A stretch of DNA of 64,000 bases from Tricholomella constricta (lineage: Eukaryota; Basidiomycota; Agaricomycetes; Agaricales; Lyophyllaceae), in contig JAACJP010000011.1 of assembly GCA_013368375.1 (NCBI GenBank), forward strand, positions 496,001-560,000. Reading direction: 5' to 3'. The number at the start of each line of letters is the position of its first letter. Position 1 is the first letter of the stretch. The notes below the pieces were generated by a model. The model saw nothing but the letters and a program-made list of their open reading frames with translations, searched no databases and was not told the origin of the DNA. This document shows, in pieces, positions 51,462 to 60,281 of the stretch. Made by a program: the position numbers and the translations under genes.

Positions 51462-51631
51462 TGTAAAAGATACAGTGAGACTAGTGACCTTGCGATGCCC
51501 CAAGTGCGTATGACCCAATTCTATAGTGAGAAAAGGTGACTACACAGGCGTAGGGACGGTGGTACAAGGTTAAAAGCTAAAGAGAGTGGCTGTGCTAGGA
51601 ATGACCAAATAAGGCCTGAACCGTCCTTACA
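51462..51631 (-). repeat. 5' LTR of the small element
   Basis: This repeat is the same as 49408-49577. On the minus strand it is followed by TTTTTTTGCG and, 27 nt on, TGGTGGCCCCCCACTGA, a possible but unproven primer site. Confidence 0.82.
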
Positions 51632-51636
51632 CACTT

Positions 51637-52687
51637 CATCGCATCGCACATGACCTGTTCGGCCTTGGGAGCTGCCAACCTCTACCGTCGTCACGTCTGG
51701 AAGCTGCACGGTCTCCCCGACGCATTCGTCTCCGATCGAGGTCCACAGTTCGTAGCCGAGTTCACGCGCGAGCTGTACCGACTCCTGCGTATCAAGCTGT
51801 CAGCTTCGACGGCGTACCACCCGCAGACCGACAGGCAGACTGAGCGCGTCAACCAGGAGCTGGAACAATTCCTGCGGGTCTTCTGCAACGAGCGCCAGAA
51901 CGACTGGGAGGACCTGTTGCCCGACGCCGAATTCAGTTACAACAACCATGTACACTCGGCGATGCAACAGACCCCCTTCCTGCTCGACACTGGTCGGCAT
52001 CCGCGCATGGGCTTTGAGCCGCGTCAGGGCGCTTCCAAGAACGAGTCAGCCGAAGAGTTCGTGGAGCGCATGAAGGAAGCCCAGGAGGAAGGTAAGGCGG
52101 CGCTTGCAAAGGCAAAGGACGACATGGAGCGGTATTACAACCAGCGACACGCCCCAGCGCCTGACTACCAGCCGGGTGACAAGGTGTACTTGGACGCGGC
52201 CGACATTTCTACGACCCGACCATCTAAGAAGTTGTCGCATCGCTACCTCGGCCCTTTCGTCGTGCAAAGGCGAGTCGGCCCGCTCGCATATCGTCTTCTG
52301 TTGCCTCAGTCCATGAAGCGCATCCATCCGGTCTTCCACGTCGTAAAGCTTGTCCCCGCCGTCGCGGACCCCATTGAAGGTCGGCAGTCTGATCCACCGC
52401 CGCCCCCAGATATCATCAACGACGAGCCCCACTACGAAGTCCACAAAATCCTCGACAGCCGCATCTTTCGCAAGAAACTCCAGTACAAGATCTTGTGGAA
52501 AGGCTACGGCTACGAAGAAGCTTCGTGGGAGCCCCGGGAGAATGTCGTCGCCCCCGACCTGGTGCGCAAATTCCACCGCGACAATCCCGATGCTGCGCGC
52601 CACATCCGTGGCATCTTCACTCTGTCCCCCGCCGTCTTCGCCACCGTCACCCCGCACCGAGCCGTTGCGATTCAAGAGGGGGGGTGA
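51637..52687 (+). pseudogene. pol: A pol: integrase core, C-terminus and chromodomain
   Basis: The pol frame resumes at FIASHMTCSALGAANLYRRH. The second catalytic Asp (VSDRGPQF) and the Glu (ERVNQELEQFL) follow, then the C-terminal domain (KKLSHRYLGPFVVQRR) and chromodomain (ILDSRIFRKKLQYKILWKGYGYE). It stops AIQEGG-TGA at 52685-52687, inside the polypurine tract. The phase is exactly that of the upstream part once the insertion and one CACTT are removed. Confidence 0.93.
52675..52687 (+). promoter_or_regulatory. Polypurine tract of A
   Basis: AGAGGGGGGGTGA immediately precedes the 3' LTR and overlaps the pol stop. It would prime plus-strand DNA. Confidence 0.75.
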
Positions 52688-53156
52688 TGTTAGGGGAACC
52701 CCCTTTCGCGCCCTCCGATGCTCACCGACCGTCCCCCCGCTCATGCGATCGCTCCCCCGACCGTTCGCGATCCCGACCCCCGACGCTCCGACCCAAGCGT
52801 CGGTGTATATACTTACACACTTCCTGTCGTTCCCATCTCTCCCTGCGCGCGCCCGACGCCGATCCTGACCACCCGACATCCCGACGTCGGCTGTCCCAAC
52901 TTGTGCCCGTACCCTGAGCCACGAGGATCGGACAGTGTCGGGAACGTGTCCATACACGCGCCGCAGACCATTCCTTGATTATTATGTACAGTACTCGTAT
53001 ATAGTCGGCCCACTGGCATTGGGGATCCTTAGTCTATTCTCTTCGGATTCCCCTCTGCCAGGTAAGCCCCTCTTTACATTCCTCACTGTACTTAATATAA
53101 CTTCGGATTCCCCTCTGCCAGTACGACTCAGCTCTGCTCGTGAGGTCGCCCTAACA
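52688..53156 (+). repeat. 3' LTR of A
   Basis: The 469-bp LTR is followed by CTGTC, the target duplication, and then by B's gag (LSYMQHERAADFV). Confidence 0.95.
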
Positions 53157-53972
53157 CTGTCGTACATGCAGCACGAACGAGCTGCCGACTTTGTCAGTCG
53201 GGTATTCCAGTTCGGAACCGCCAAGGACGTCTTTCCCGCCTGGAAGGACTTCGAAGACACCTTCCGCGGCGAGTTCTTCCTCTTCGACGAAGTCGCCGAC
53301 GCCGCGCTCATCTTGGAGTCGACGGCGTACTTCCAGAATGGTCGGTCGATCGACGAATACATCGACTTGTTCCGATCCCTGTGGGTCAAGGCAGGCTACC
53401 CCGATGGGCGCCACCTGGTCCTCAAATTCCGTCGGGGAATGGACCCAAAGCTTTCGAGGCGACTCGGAAGCATCACCACGGGTCGCCCGCACGACGAGAA
53501 GATTGAGGAGTGGCTGAGGATTGCCCGCTCTCAAGATTTCATCATGAGGTCGGAGGACGACTTCCACCGTCGGATGGTCCCGACAAAGGCGCCGGACAGC
53601 CGCCCGACCACCGCTGTAGCTGCACGATGGGCGTTCGCTACTGCCCCCACTCCCATTCCCACTCCCGCTTTGGCTCCCCCCGCCCCTCGCGCTCCCATCG
53701 CACCGGCCCCTAGGCCGCTCCCCCAGGGCGTCCCGATGGATGTAGATCGGATGCGCGACCGGGTCGCACCTGCCGACGACCACTGCTTCCGGTGCAAGAA
53801 GAAGGGTCACTACTCGCGTGACTGTCCCTTGCACTGGGACATGCGCCACATGCTCGATGACGAGCTGGAGGCGCTCATCATGGAGCGTCTAGCCCGCAAA
53901 GACGCAGTTCCCACCGACCAGACTCCATCGTCGGCCGACGCGGGCGCCTCTGACGCCGAGGAGGGTTTTTAA
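53157..53972 (+). pseudogene. gag: B gag, C-terminal part
   Basis: After the CTGTC duplication, coding resumes as SYMQHERAADFVSRVFQFGTA. It continues to the CCHC knuckle CFRCKKKGHYSRDC and ends DAEEGF-TAA at 53972, again in a T5 run. The open frame reported from 52935 begins inside A's LTR, which is accidental. Confidence 0.9.
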
Positions 53973-54493
53973 TCGCACAACGGGTGGAACGTACGCCCCC
54001 GTTGTCTAGTCGTAATCGGTTCGCTCCACTGTCCGTAGAATATGCCAATACACCTATTATTGCTGCTATTCCTATGAGTGAACCGACCGACAAAGACGTA
54101 CAAAACCCCTCCGACCCGACGACACCAATCGCAGTCGCAAAGCCGATCGCTCCGTCGCGTCGTGGCCTACCCCGCTGGGAAAAGCGACTTCCTAGTCGCT
54201 TCATCGCCGCTGCCTCCCCCTGCCCCAGATCCCTGTGGCTCAACGCTGAACTGGAGACCACCGACACCCAGGAGTCGCACGCCGTCACTGCGCTAGTGGA
54301 CAGCGGAGCGACCGGCAGCTTCCTCAACATCGCTTTCGTCGAGAAACACAAGCTCACGACCAAGGTGCTTAGTCGGCCATCCCCGGTTTACAACGTAGAC
54401 GGCACCCTCAACGAAGGCGGTTCGGTCTCTTGCATCGTAGAAGCTGTCTTGCGATACAATGGTCATACCGAACGAGCCGTCTTCGGGGTCACC
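53969..54493 (+). pseudogene. pol: B pol: N-terminus and protease, first part
   Basis: The -1 frame reads LIAQRVERTPPLSSRNRFAP, then the protease ALVDSGATGSFLNIAFVEKH. It is cut at ERAVFGVT by the solo LTR. The TCACC target duplication bridges to 54963. Confidence 0.9.
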
Positions 54494-54962
54494 TGTTAGG
54501 GGAACTCCCTTTCGCGCCCTCCGACGCTCACCGATCGTCCCCCCGCTCATGCGATCGCTCCCCCGACCGTTCGCGATCCCGACCCCCGACGCTCCGACCC
54601 AAGCGTCGGTGTATATACTTACACACTTCCTGTCGTTCCCATCTCTCCCTGCGCGCGCCCGACGCCGATCCCGACCACCCGACATCCCGACGTCGGCTGT
54701 CCCAACTCGTGCCCGTACCCTGAGCCACGAGGATCGGACAGCGTCGGGAACGTGTCCATACACGCGCCGCAGACCATTCCTTGATTATTATGTACAGTAC
54801 TCGTATATAGTCGGCCCACTGGCATTGGGGATCCTTAGTCTATTCTCTTCGGATTCCCCTCTGCCAGGTAAGCCCCTCTTTACATTCCTCACTGTACTTA
54901 ATATAACTTCGGATTCCCCTCTGCCAGTACGACTCAGCTCTGCTCGTGAGGTCGCCCTAACA
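54494..54962 (+). repeat. Solo LTR of family A in B protease
   Basis: The 469-bp LTR, nearly identical to A's LTRs (for example GGGGAACTCCC here versus GGGGAACCCCC), is flanked by TCACC on both sides. No internal region remains. Confidence 0.95.
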
Positions 54963-55807
54963 TCACCCAGTTAGGCAAGCACGACATGATCCTCGGGTTC
55001 AACTGGCTTAAAAACCACAACCCCGAGATCGACTGGGAGACCAAAGAGGTGAAGATGAGTCGCTGTCCGACGCAGTGCGACACCTGCAAGGACGAGGTCA
55101 AAGCCGATCGGCGCGCACGTACCAGAGTGCGCGCAGCAATCCGCGCCTGTCGAGCTGACGGCATCCCGATGACTGAGCCCGACCTACGAGCCCCGACCAA
55201 CCCATACGTTGAGGACGACTCTGACGATGACAAGTTCCTCCCCTACACTCCGATCCTGGAGGAACCCGACCCAGAGTCCGACGACTTTCTGGTGGAAACC
55301 TTCCTGAACGGCGATCGCATCTTTGCGACCGCGATCCACCCGACTCCGACCGCGGAACATATTCGGGCCAGCCAAACGACATCGCAGCGACTTGCGGAAG
55401 CGCACGCTGCTAACTCCGTGCCCAAAACGTTCCGTGACGCCGTACCCACCCACCTCCACGACTTTGAAGACGTCTTCTCCAAAGTCGCATTTGATGAGCT
55501 CCCAGAGCGCAAGCAATGGGATCATGCCATCGAACTGGAGCCGGGCGCATCGCCGACCGGCACGAAGGTCTACCCGCTGTCACCGGCGGAACAGGTTGAA
55601 CTCGACGTGTTCCTCAAAGAGAACCTCGAGACAGGTCGTATCTGACCGTCCAAGTCGCCCATGGCATCGCCGGTCTTCTTCATCAAGAAGAAGGACGGGT
55701 CGCTCCGACTGGTACAGGACTATCGGACGCTCAATGCGCTGACAGTGAAGAACCGATACCCGCTGCCCCTCATTAGCGAACTGGTGAATAACCTTCGCGG
55801 CGCGCGG
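54963..55807 (+). pseudogene. pol: B pol: protease end to RT start
   Basis: The frame continues QLGKHDMILGFNWLKNHNPE through the connector to KENLETGRI. It meets a TGA at 55643 where relatives have an Arg codon, then runs on as [20 protein letters not shown] to VNNLRGAR. Element C interrupts RT at 55808. Confidence 0.9.
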
Positions 55808-55994
55808 TGGAGTAGCGCGGCAGCGCCACTCTGAGCGCGCAGGAGCCACCGCAGACGCTATTTGTACATGTTTGGCAGGGACTTCCGAGCATTAGTCAGC
55901 CGTAGATAACAATCCGGGAGATCAGACAGGAAGATCTTCACGAGAATACATTACCATTCCAAGCCAGAAGCAAAGAGCAATTCAGCCTACTCCA
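55808..55994 (+). repeat. 5' LTR of C
   Basis: The 187-bp LTR begins TGGAGTAG and ends CTACTCCA, a perfect 8-bp inverted pair. B's RT codons stop exactly at 55807. Confidence 0.75.
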
Positions 55995-55996
55995 AC

Positions 55997-56013
55997 TGGT
56001 GACGACAGCGATT
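55997..56013 (+). promoter_or_regulatory. tRNA-type primer-binding site of C
   Basis: TGGTGACGACAGCGATT begins two nt after the LTR with the TGG expected to pair with tRNA 3'-CCA. The tRNA was not identified. Confidence 0.5.
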
Positions 56014-56158
56014 CTTTCCCACGTACTACGCGAACTACAGAGAACAGAGACGACAAGCGGATCAAAAGCGGAAAAGATAACGCAAGGAAGAACTTCGGCA
56101 CGAAAAGCTGGCGCCTCGACGACGCCCAACGCTACCCAGAGACGCACAAGGCCGATTC

Positions 56159-57592
56159 TTGGCTTTCCGCGACCAAACGCCCGCGCTGTCACCCACAACC
56201 CCTACGACGAACTCGTCTCGGTCAAGCAGCCCCGACTCATACGGACTCCAGAGCCGTAGCCCCACAGCACCCACATCGCCACCGCCGATCCCCAATCCCA
56301 TTGCCAGTTCTTCAGACGACGACATGCCTGCCAACGTCGAGCCCTTCTGGGGCGATCGCCCAGACGAAAGCGGCCAGGATTTTTTTCGCTCATTTAATCG
56401 CGCTATGGGAGACAAGACAGACGAAGTCAAACGTAAGCTGTTCGTCAACTACTTGCACGCTGACGGCGAAGCAGACGAATGGTACGCTGCGCTACCTGCG
56501 AATGTCCGCAGCGATTGGGCCCTAATCGAACAGGAATTCCACACGCGATGGCCGAGGGCAACGGTCGCAAGGAAAACGGCGATGGAGTATGAGGAAGAGA
56601 TCCTAGCGCTGAAGCTAAAGGAGGAGAGTGTGGGGCTGAAGGAAACCGTCGCGGGAAGGGAGGTCTACACGCACATCGCGTGGGCCGATAGGATGGGGGT
56701 GCTCGTTACCAGAGCAGGACACATGGCCGGCGCGACGTACATCGGCCTCGTGCGTCGCAACCTACCGGGCCTCATACGGGACAAGGTTGTCGGCACGCCC
56801 GCCCATTGGGGGGCCTTCCTCGCAGCCGTCTGCGCAGTCGACATCGATCTCATCAGGGAAAGCGCCGCCGAGCTAAGAAGAGAACGGGAGCGACAGAAAA
56901 GGATCGACGAGCGCATGAGGATGCTCGAGACGATGAACTCACCGACGCGCGCAATCCGAACGCAGCTGGCACACACTAGCATCACCGCCGCGACGTCCGG
57001 AACCAGACAGAGCAGCACCAACGACGGCAACCCATTCCTTGGCCGGGGGGGAGGGCAAGGGAGTCTGTCGTACGGAATAACGACCCCTGCAACGGGAGGA
57101 GGGGGGATGGTACGCAGTGGTGGCGGAACGGGGGCTAGGGTACCGAGGCCACCCCCCACAGAGGCCGATCGCGCGGCGCTGAGAGCGCGTCTGGCGGAGA
57201 TGATCCACCACCCCAACACCGACGCAGGCCGCACCGCCCACCAGGCCCAGCAAAGGGCCTGGATCGAACGCCACGGCGCCGAGACCAAGGTAACGGAGCT
57301 CACGCCGTACCCCCTACGCCCTGGAACGCTCCCGGTGAACTCAAACGAATGTTTCGGATGCGGCCTCACAGGCCACATCGCACCCAGATGCACACTCCTA
57401 GTGGAACGGCGACTCAACATACGGGAGGCGGATTGGCGAGCCATCTGCCGCAGCGTACTGCGCACCCCATTCGCAACCCCCGTCCGCTATGTGGTCATCG
57501 ACGACTACGGGGGTGTTGCCACCGTCGAACCAACAGCTTACATTGAGGAAATCGACGAAAGCCAGGGAAATGGGGAAGGGCCGTCCGAATGA
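56159..57592 (+). CDS. gag: Gag of element C
   Basis: The 477-residue Gag is uninterrupted. A capsid-like region (VEPFWGDRPDESGQDFFRSF ... DEWYAALPANVRSDWALIEQ, about residues 60-130) precedes a helical Lys/Arg/Glu-rich stretch. A CCHC knuckle, CFGCGLTGHIAPRC, lies near residue 400. The start shown may be too early, because an internal Met at 56324 (MPANVEPFW) begins the conserved part. The stop TGA overlaps the pol ATG as ATGA, which suggests termination-reinitiation. Confidence 0.82.
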   Translation: MAFRDQTPALSPTTPTTNSSRSSSPDSYGLQSRSPTAPTSPPPIPNPIASSSDDDMPANVEPFWGDRPDESGQDFFRSFNRAMGDKTDEVKRKLFVNYLHADGEADEWYAALPANVRSDWALIEQEFHTRWPRATVARKTAMEYEEEILALKLKEESVGLKETVAGREVYTHIAWADRMGVLVTRAGHMAGATYIGLVRRNLPGLIRDKVVGTPAHWGAFLAAVCAVDIDLIRESAAELRRERERQKRIDERMRMLETMNSPTRAIRTQLAHTSITAATSGTRQSSTNDGNPFLGRGGGQGSLSYGITTPATGGGGMVRSGGGTGARVPRPPPTEADRAALRARLAEMIHHPNTDAGRTAHQAQQRAWIERHGAETKVTELTPYPLRPGTLPVNSNECFGCGLTGHIAPRCTLLVERRLNIREADWRAICRSVLRTPFATPVRYVVIDDYGGVATVEPTAYIEEIDESQGNGEGPSE

Positions 57593-57785
57593 GAGCGGAA
57601 CGGGCGGCCCAAAAGCAAGAAACGGTGAAAGCAGAGGTCCCCGACCAGCGACGAGAGGTGGACGGGGACGGGATGGACGCTCGCGACGGGGAATTGGCAC
57701 AATGTGTAATTCGAGAGAATACAAATATTGTTGATGTCTACGCCGTCGGCAGAGCGCCAACCACAGCGAACGCAGGTAAGGAAGC
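57589..57785 (+). pseudogene. pol: C pol, N-terminal piece
   Basis: Pol starts MRAERAAQKQETVKAEV, overlapping the gag stop. It runs to TTANAGKEA, where the inverted-repeat element enters. Joined at the duplicated GTAAGGAAGC, the frame continues APFLHTINLLGPKGE at 60282. Confidence 0.75.
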
Positions 57786-58129
57786 AGTACTTTACACTCC
57801 CCCTGGTGTTCCTCATGGAGTCCATGGAGTCCGCGGAATCCCTGTGGATTCCCCGTGGATTCCCTGTGGATTCCCCGTGAATTCCGTGGAATCCATGGAC
57901 TCCACAGGGAACATGTAAGTCCATAAAAAACTACAAGTCCCCTACAATATGAAGAGGAATCCCTGTGGAGTCCGCATGGACTCCACAAACCTGGACTCGG
58001 GAACACTCTACCGAAGTCACAGTCATCCACCCTCTGTGGGCATTGTGCTCAGGAGACAATGATATATCAAAAAAATCATGTATTTTCTACTCTACAAAAA
58101 TAAAACAACAAAATAAAAAAAAAGAGATA

Positions 58130-59860
58130 AAGAAAGTGGTAGTGGTGGGGTCGTCATCATCGTCGTGGCCGTGGTCATCGAGTGGTGCCGTCGCCGTGGT
58201 GGTGGTGGTGTCGTCGCCGTGTTGTGGTGGTGGTTTGGTGGTGGTGATGCCGTCGCCGTCGTCGTGGTGTTGTGGTGGTGGTGGCCATCGTCGTCGTCGT
58301 GTGGTGGTGATGATGGTGTGGTGTGGTGGTTTGGTGGTGCCGTCGCCGTGGTGGTGGTGGTGTCGTCACCGTCGTCGTGGCCGTTGTGCCGTCGTCGTCG
58401 TGTTGTGGTGGTGGTGGCCATCGTCGTCGTCGTGTGGTGGTGATGATGGTGTGGTGGTGGTGGTTTGGTGGTGCCGTCGCCGTGGTGGTGGTGGTGTCGT
58501 CGCCGTCGTCACCGTCGTCGTCGCCGTCGTCACCGTCGTCGTCGCCGTCGTCACCGTCGTCGTCGCCGTCGTCACCGTCGTCGTCGCCGTCGTCACCGTC
58601 GTCGTGGCCTTCGTGCTGTCGTCGTGGCCGTTGCGCTGTCGTCGTCGTGTCGTGGTGGTGGTTTGGTGGTGGTGATGCCGTCGCCGTCGTCGTCGCGTTG
58701 TGCTGGTGGTGGCCATCGTCGTCGTCGTGTGGTGGTGATGATGGTGGTGGTGCCGTCGTCGTCGTCGTGTGGTGGTGATGATGGTGGTGGTGCCGTCGCC
58801 GTTGTCGTCGTGGTGGTTGTCGTGGTGGTTGTGGTGTGCCATCGCCGTCGTGGTGGTGGTGGTGCCGTCGCCGTCGCCGTGCCGTTGTTGGGGTGGTGGT
58901 GTTGTGGCCGTGGTGGTGGTGTTGTGGTGGTAGTGAGGTCGTCGCCGTCGTGGGGGTGGTGCCGTCGCCGTCGCCGTCGCCGTGCCGTTGTTGGGGTGGT
59001 GGTGTGGTGGCCGTGGTGGTGGTGTTGTGGGGTGGTGTTGTGGTGGTAGTGAGGTCGTCGCCGTCGTGGGGGTGGTGCCGTCGCCGTCGCCGTGCCGTTG
59101 TTGGGGTGGTGGTGTGGTGGCCGTCGTGCTGGTGGTGGTGGGATGCAGGTGTGTGGTGGTGCCATCGCCGTCGTCGTGGCCGTTCGTCGTCGTGTCGTCG
59201 TCGTGGGGCCGTCGCCGTCGTCGTGGTGTTGTGGTGGTGGTGGTGTGGTGATGGCGTGGTGGTGTGGTCGCCGTTGCCGTCATCGTGGTATTGTTGTAGT
59301 AGTGTGGCCATCGTGGTGGTGGTGGTGGTGGTGGTGGTGGTGAGGTGGCGGGGTCGTTGTCGTCTTCGTGGTGGTAGTGGTGAGGTCGTCGTCGTGGTGG
59401 CCATCGTGGTGGTGAACGCGGGTGGGGTTGTCGTCGTCGTCGTGGCCGTCGCCGTCGTCGTTCGTCGTCGTGCCGTTGTCGTGGGTGGTGGTGGTGGTGT
59501 GGTGGTGGTGCCGTCGTCGTCGTCGTGCTGTTGTCGTCGTCGTCATGCCGTCATCCATTGTGGTCGTCATCCAGTGGTCTCATGGACCTGGTGGTGTGGA
59601 AGCTGGTGCACGTGGTAGTCAGTGCTCGTGGCGGTGGGCGCAGTCGACGCACCTGGGGGCTCTCCCCCAGCTGGGGTCTGCCCTTTTCCGGCCCTCTCCT
59701 ACCACTGTCGTTGTCGTCGTTATCGCTATCGTTGTCGTCGTTGTCGTTGTTGTTGTCATTGTCGTCGCCGTTGTCGTGGCGTGGTGATGGTGGTGGTGGT
59801 GGGTGGTGGTGGTGGGTGGTGGTGGTCGTCATGTAGCGTGAGCGTCACAAGCACGTGCAT
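58130..59860. repeat. GTG/GTC compound microsatellite (1.7 kb)
   Basis: Nearly pure G, T and C on the plus strand, built from GTGGTG, GTCGTC and GCCGTC triplets. An 18-bp period repeats at about 58497-58606, and a period near 100 bp recurs with starts at about 58879, 58979 and 59088. All long frames here on both strands (Val/Trp/Arg or His/Thr/Asp runs) are artefacts of the repeat. Confidence 0.92.
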
Positions 59861-59905
59861 CAGCGTTTTGCCAATATGTAACATGCCCTTTGTTAGTTGT
59901 GAACT

Positions 59906-59984
59906 GGACTAGTGGCCTAGTGGTTTAGCGCGACACGTTCAAATCCTCGATGTGGCAAAGCAAGGGTTCGATTCCTGCTGGTGC
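59906..59984 (+). other. tRNA-like pol III boxes
   Basis: TGGCCTAGTGG (59913) and GGTTCGATTCC (59965) match box A and box B consensus, 52 bp apart, followed by CTGGTGCAAAT. The T and acceptor stems do not pair, so it is not a working tRNA. The TGGTGCAAA end resembles that of the relic at 22672. Confidence 0.3.
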
Positions 59985-60281
59985 AAATAATTTTGCATTA
60001 GAAAATTGCGGCGCACGGAGTCCGTTGATTCCATGCTGTCCTTGTGGATTCCATAAGGAATTTAGTCCGCGCGGATTCCAAGATTCCGTGTGTTCCACAC
60101 GGAATTTGCAAGGACTCCACAAGGACTGACCTGGACTGGACTCTTGGATTTGAGTGGTATCTCAGCCACACATTGTCCACATGGACTCCTTATGGATTCC
60201 ATGGAATCCGCGGACTCCACAAGGAGTCCATGGAATCCATATGGAATTACCAGGGGGAGTGTAAAGTCCTCGTAAGGAAGC

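Larger units (their letters stand above)
49408..51631 (-). mobile_element. Small non-coding LTR element (TRIM/LARD-like)
   Basis: Two 170-bp direct repeats with TGTAAAAGAT...CCTTACA ends bracket 1,884 bp. They are flanked by the perfect duplication CACTT. I saw no difference between the two repeats, so the insertion is recent. A polypurine run (GAAAGGGGGGTA on the minus strand) adjoins the left repeat, which makes that one the 3' LTR. No retroviral protein is encoded, so it would rely on another element's enzymes. Confidence 0.85.
44607..53156 (+). mobile_element. Chromovirus A, complete and coding-intact apart from one insertion
   Basis: LTRs of 469 bp (44607-45075, 52688-53156) differ at five positions, all transitions. 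A perfect 5-bp target duplication, CTGTC, flanks the element in B's gag. Without the internal 2,224-bp insertion and its duplicated CACTT, A is 6,321 bp, with intact gag and one continuous pol. It belongs to the chromodomain clade of Ty3/Gypsy. Confidence 0.95.
43692..55807 (+). mobile_element. Chromovirus B, nested host element (partial)
   Basis: B consists of a 5' LTR, a frameshifted gag and pol to the start of RT. Three later insertions break it: A at 44607, a solo LTR at 54494 and C at 55808. Removing A and the solo LTR with one copy of each target duplication rejoins B's coding sequence. The rest of pol and the 3' LTR would lie beyond C, off the right edge. Confidence 0.88.
57786..60271. 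mobile_element. TIR DNA transposon inserted in C pol, non-autonomous
   Basis: ACTTTACACTCCCCCTGGT at 57789-57807 is repeated exactly as its reverse complement at 60249-60267. The 10-bp direct repeat GTAAGGAAGC flanks it (57776-57785 and 60272-60281), so the target duplication is 8-10 bp. Removing the insert restores C's pol frame. Both subterminal regions are packed with short GGAATCC/GGACTCC motifs in alternating orientation. No transposase is visible; the interior is simple repeat. Duplication length leaves MULE-, hAT- or KDZ-like origin open. Confidence 0.8.

Noticed and set aside
51599..51636. Independent gene at 51650
   Set aside because: It is the continuation of A pol after the small LTR element; phase and residues match D exactly.
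52935..53156. N-terminal part of the 345-codon frame at 52935
   Set aside because: It lies in A's 3' LTR; only the part from 53157 is B gag.
58135..59836. Long open frames up to 409 codons on both strands
   Set aside because: All are products of the GTG/GTC triplet repeat, give Val/Trp/Arg or His/Thr/Asp runs, and are open in several frames at once.
59906..59984. Functional tRNA gene
   Set aside because: Boxes A and B match, but the T stem pairs at only three of five positions and the acceptor stem fails.
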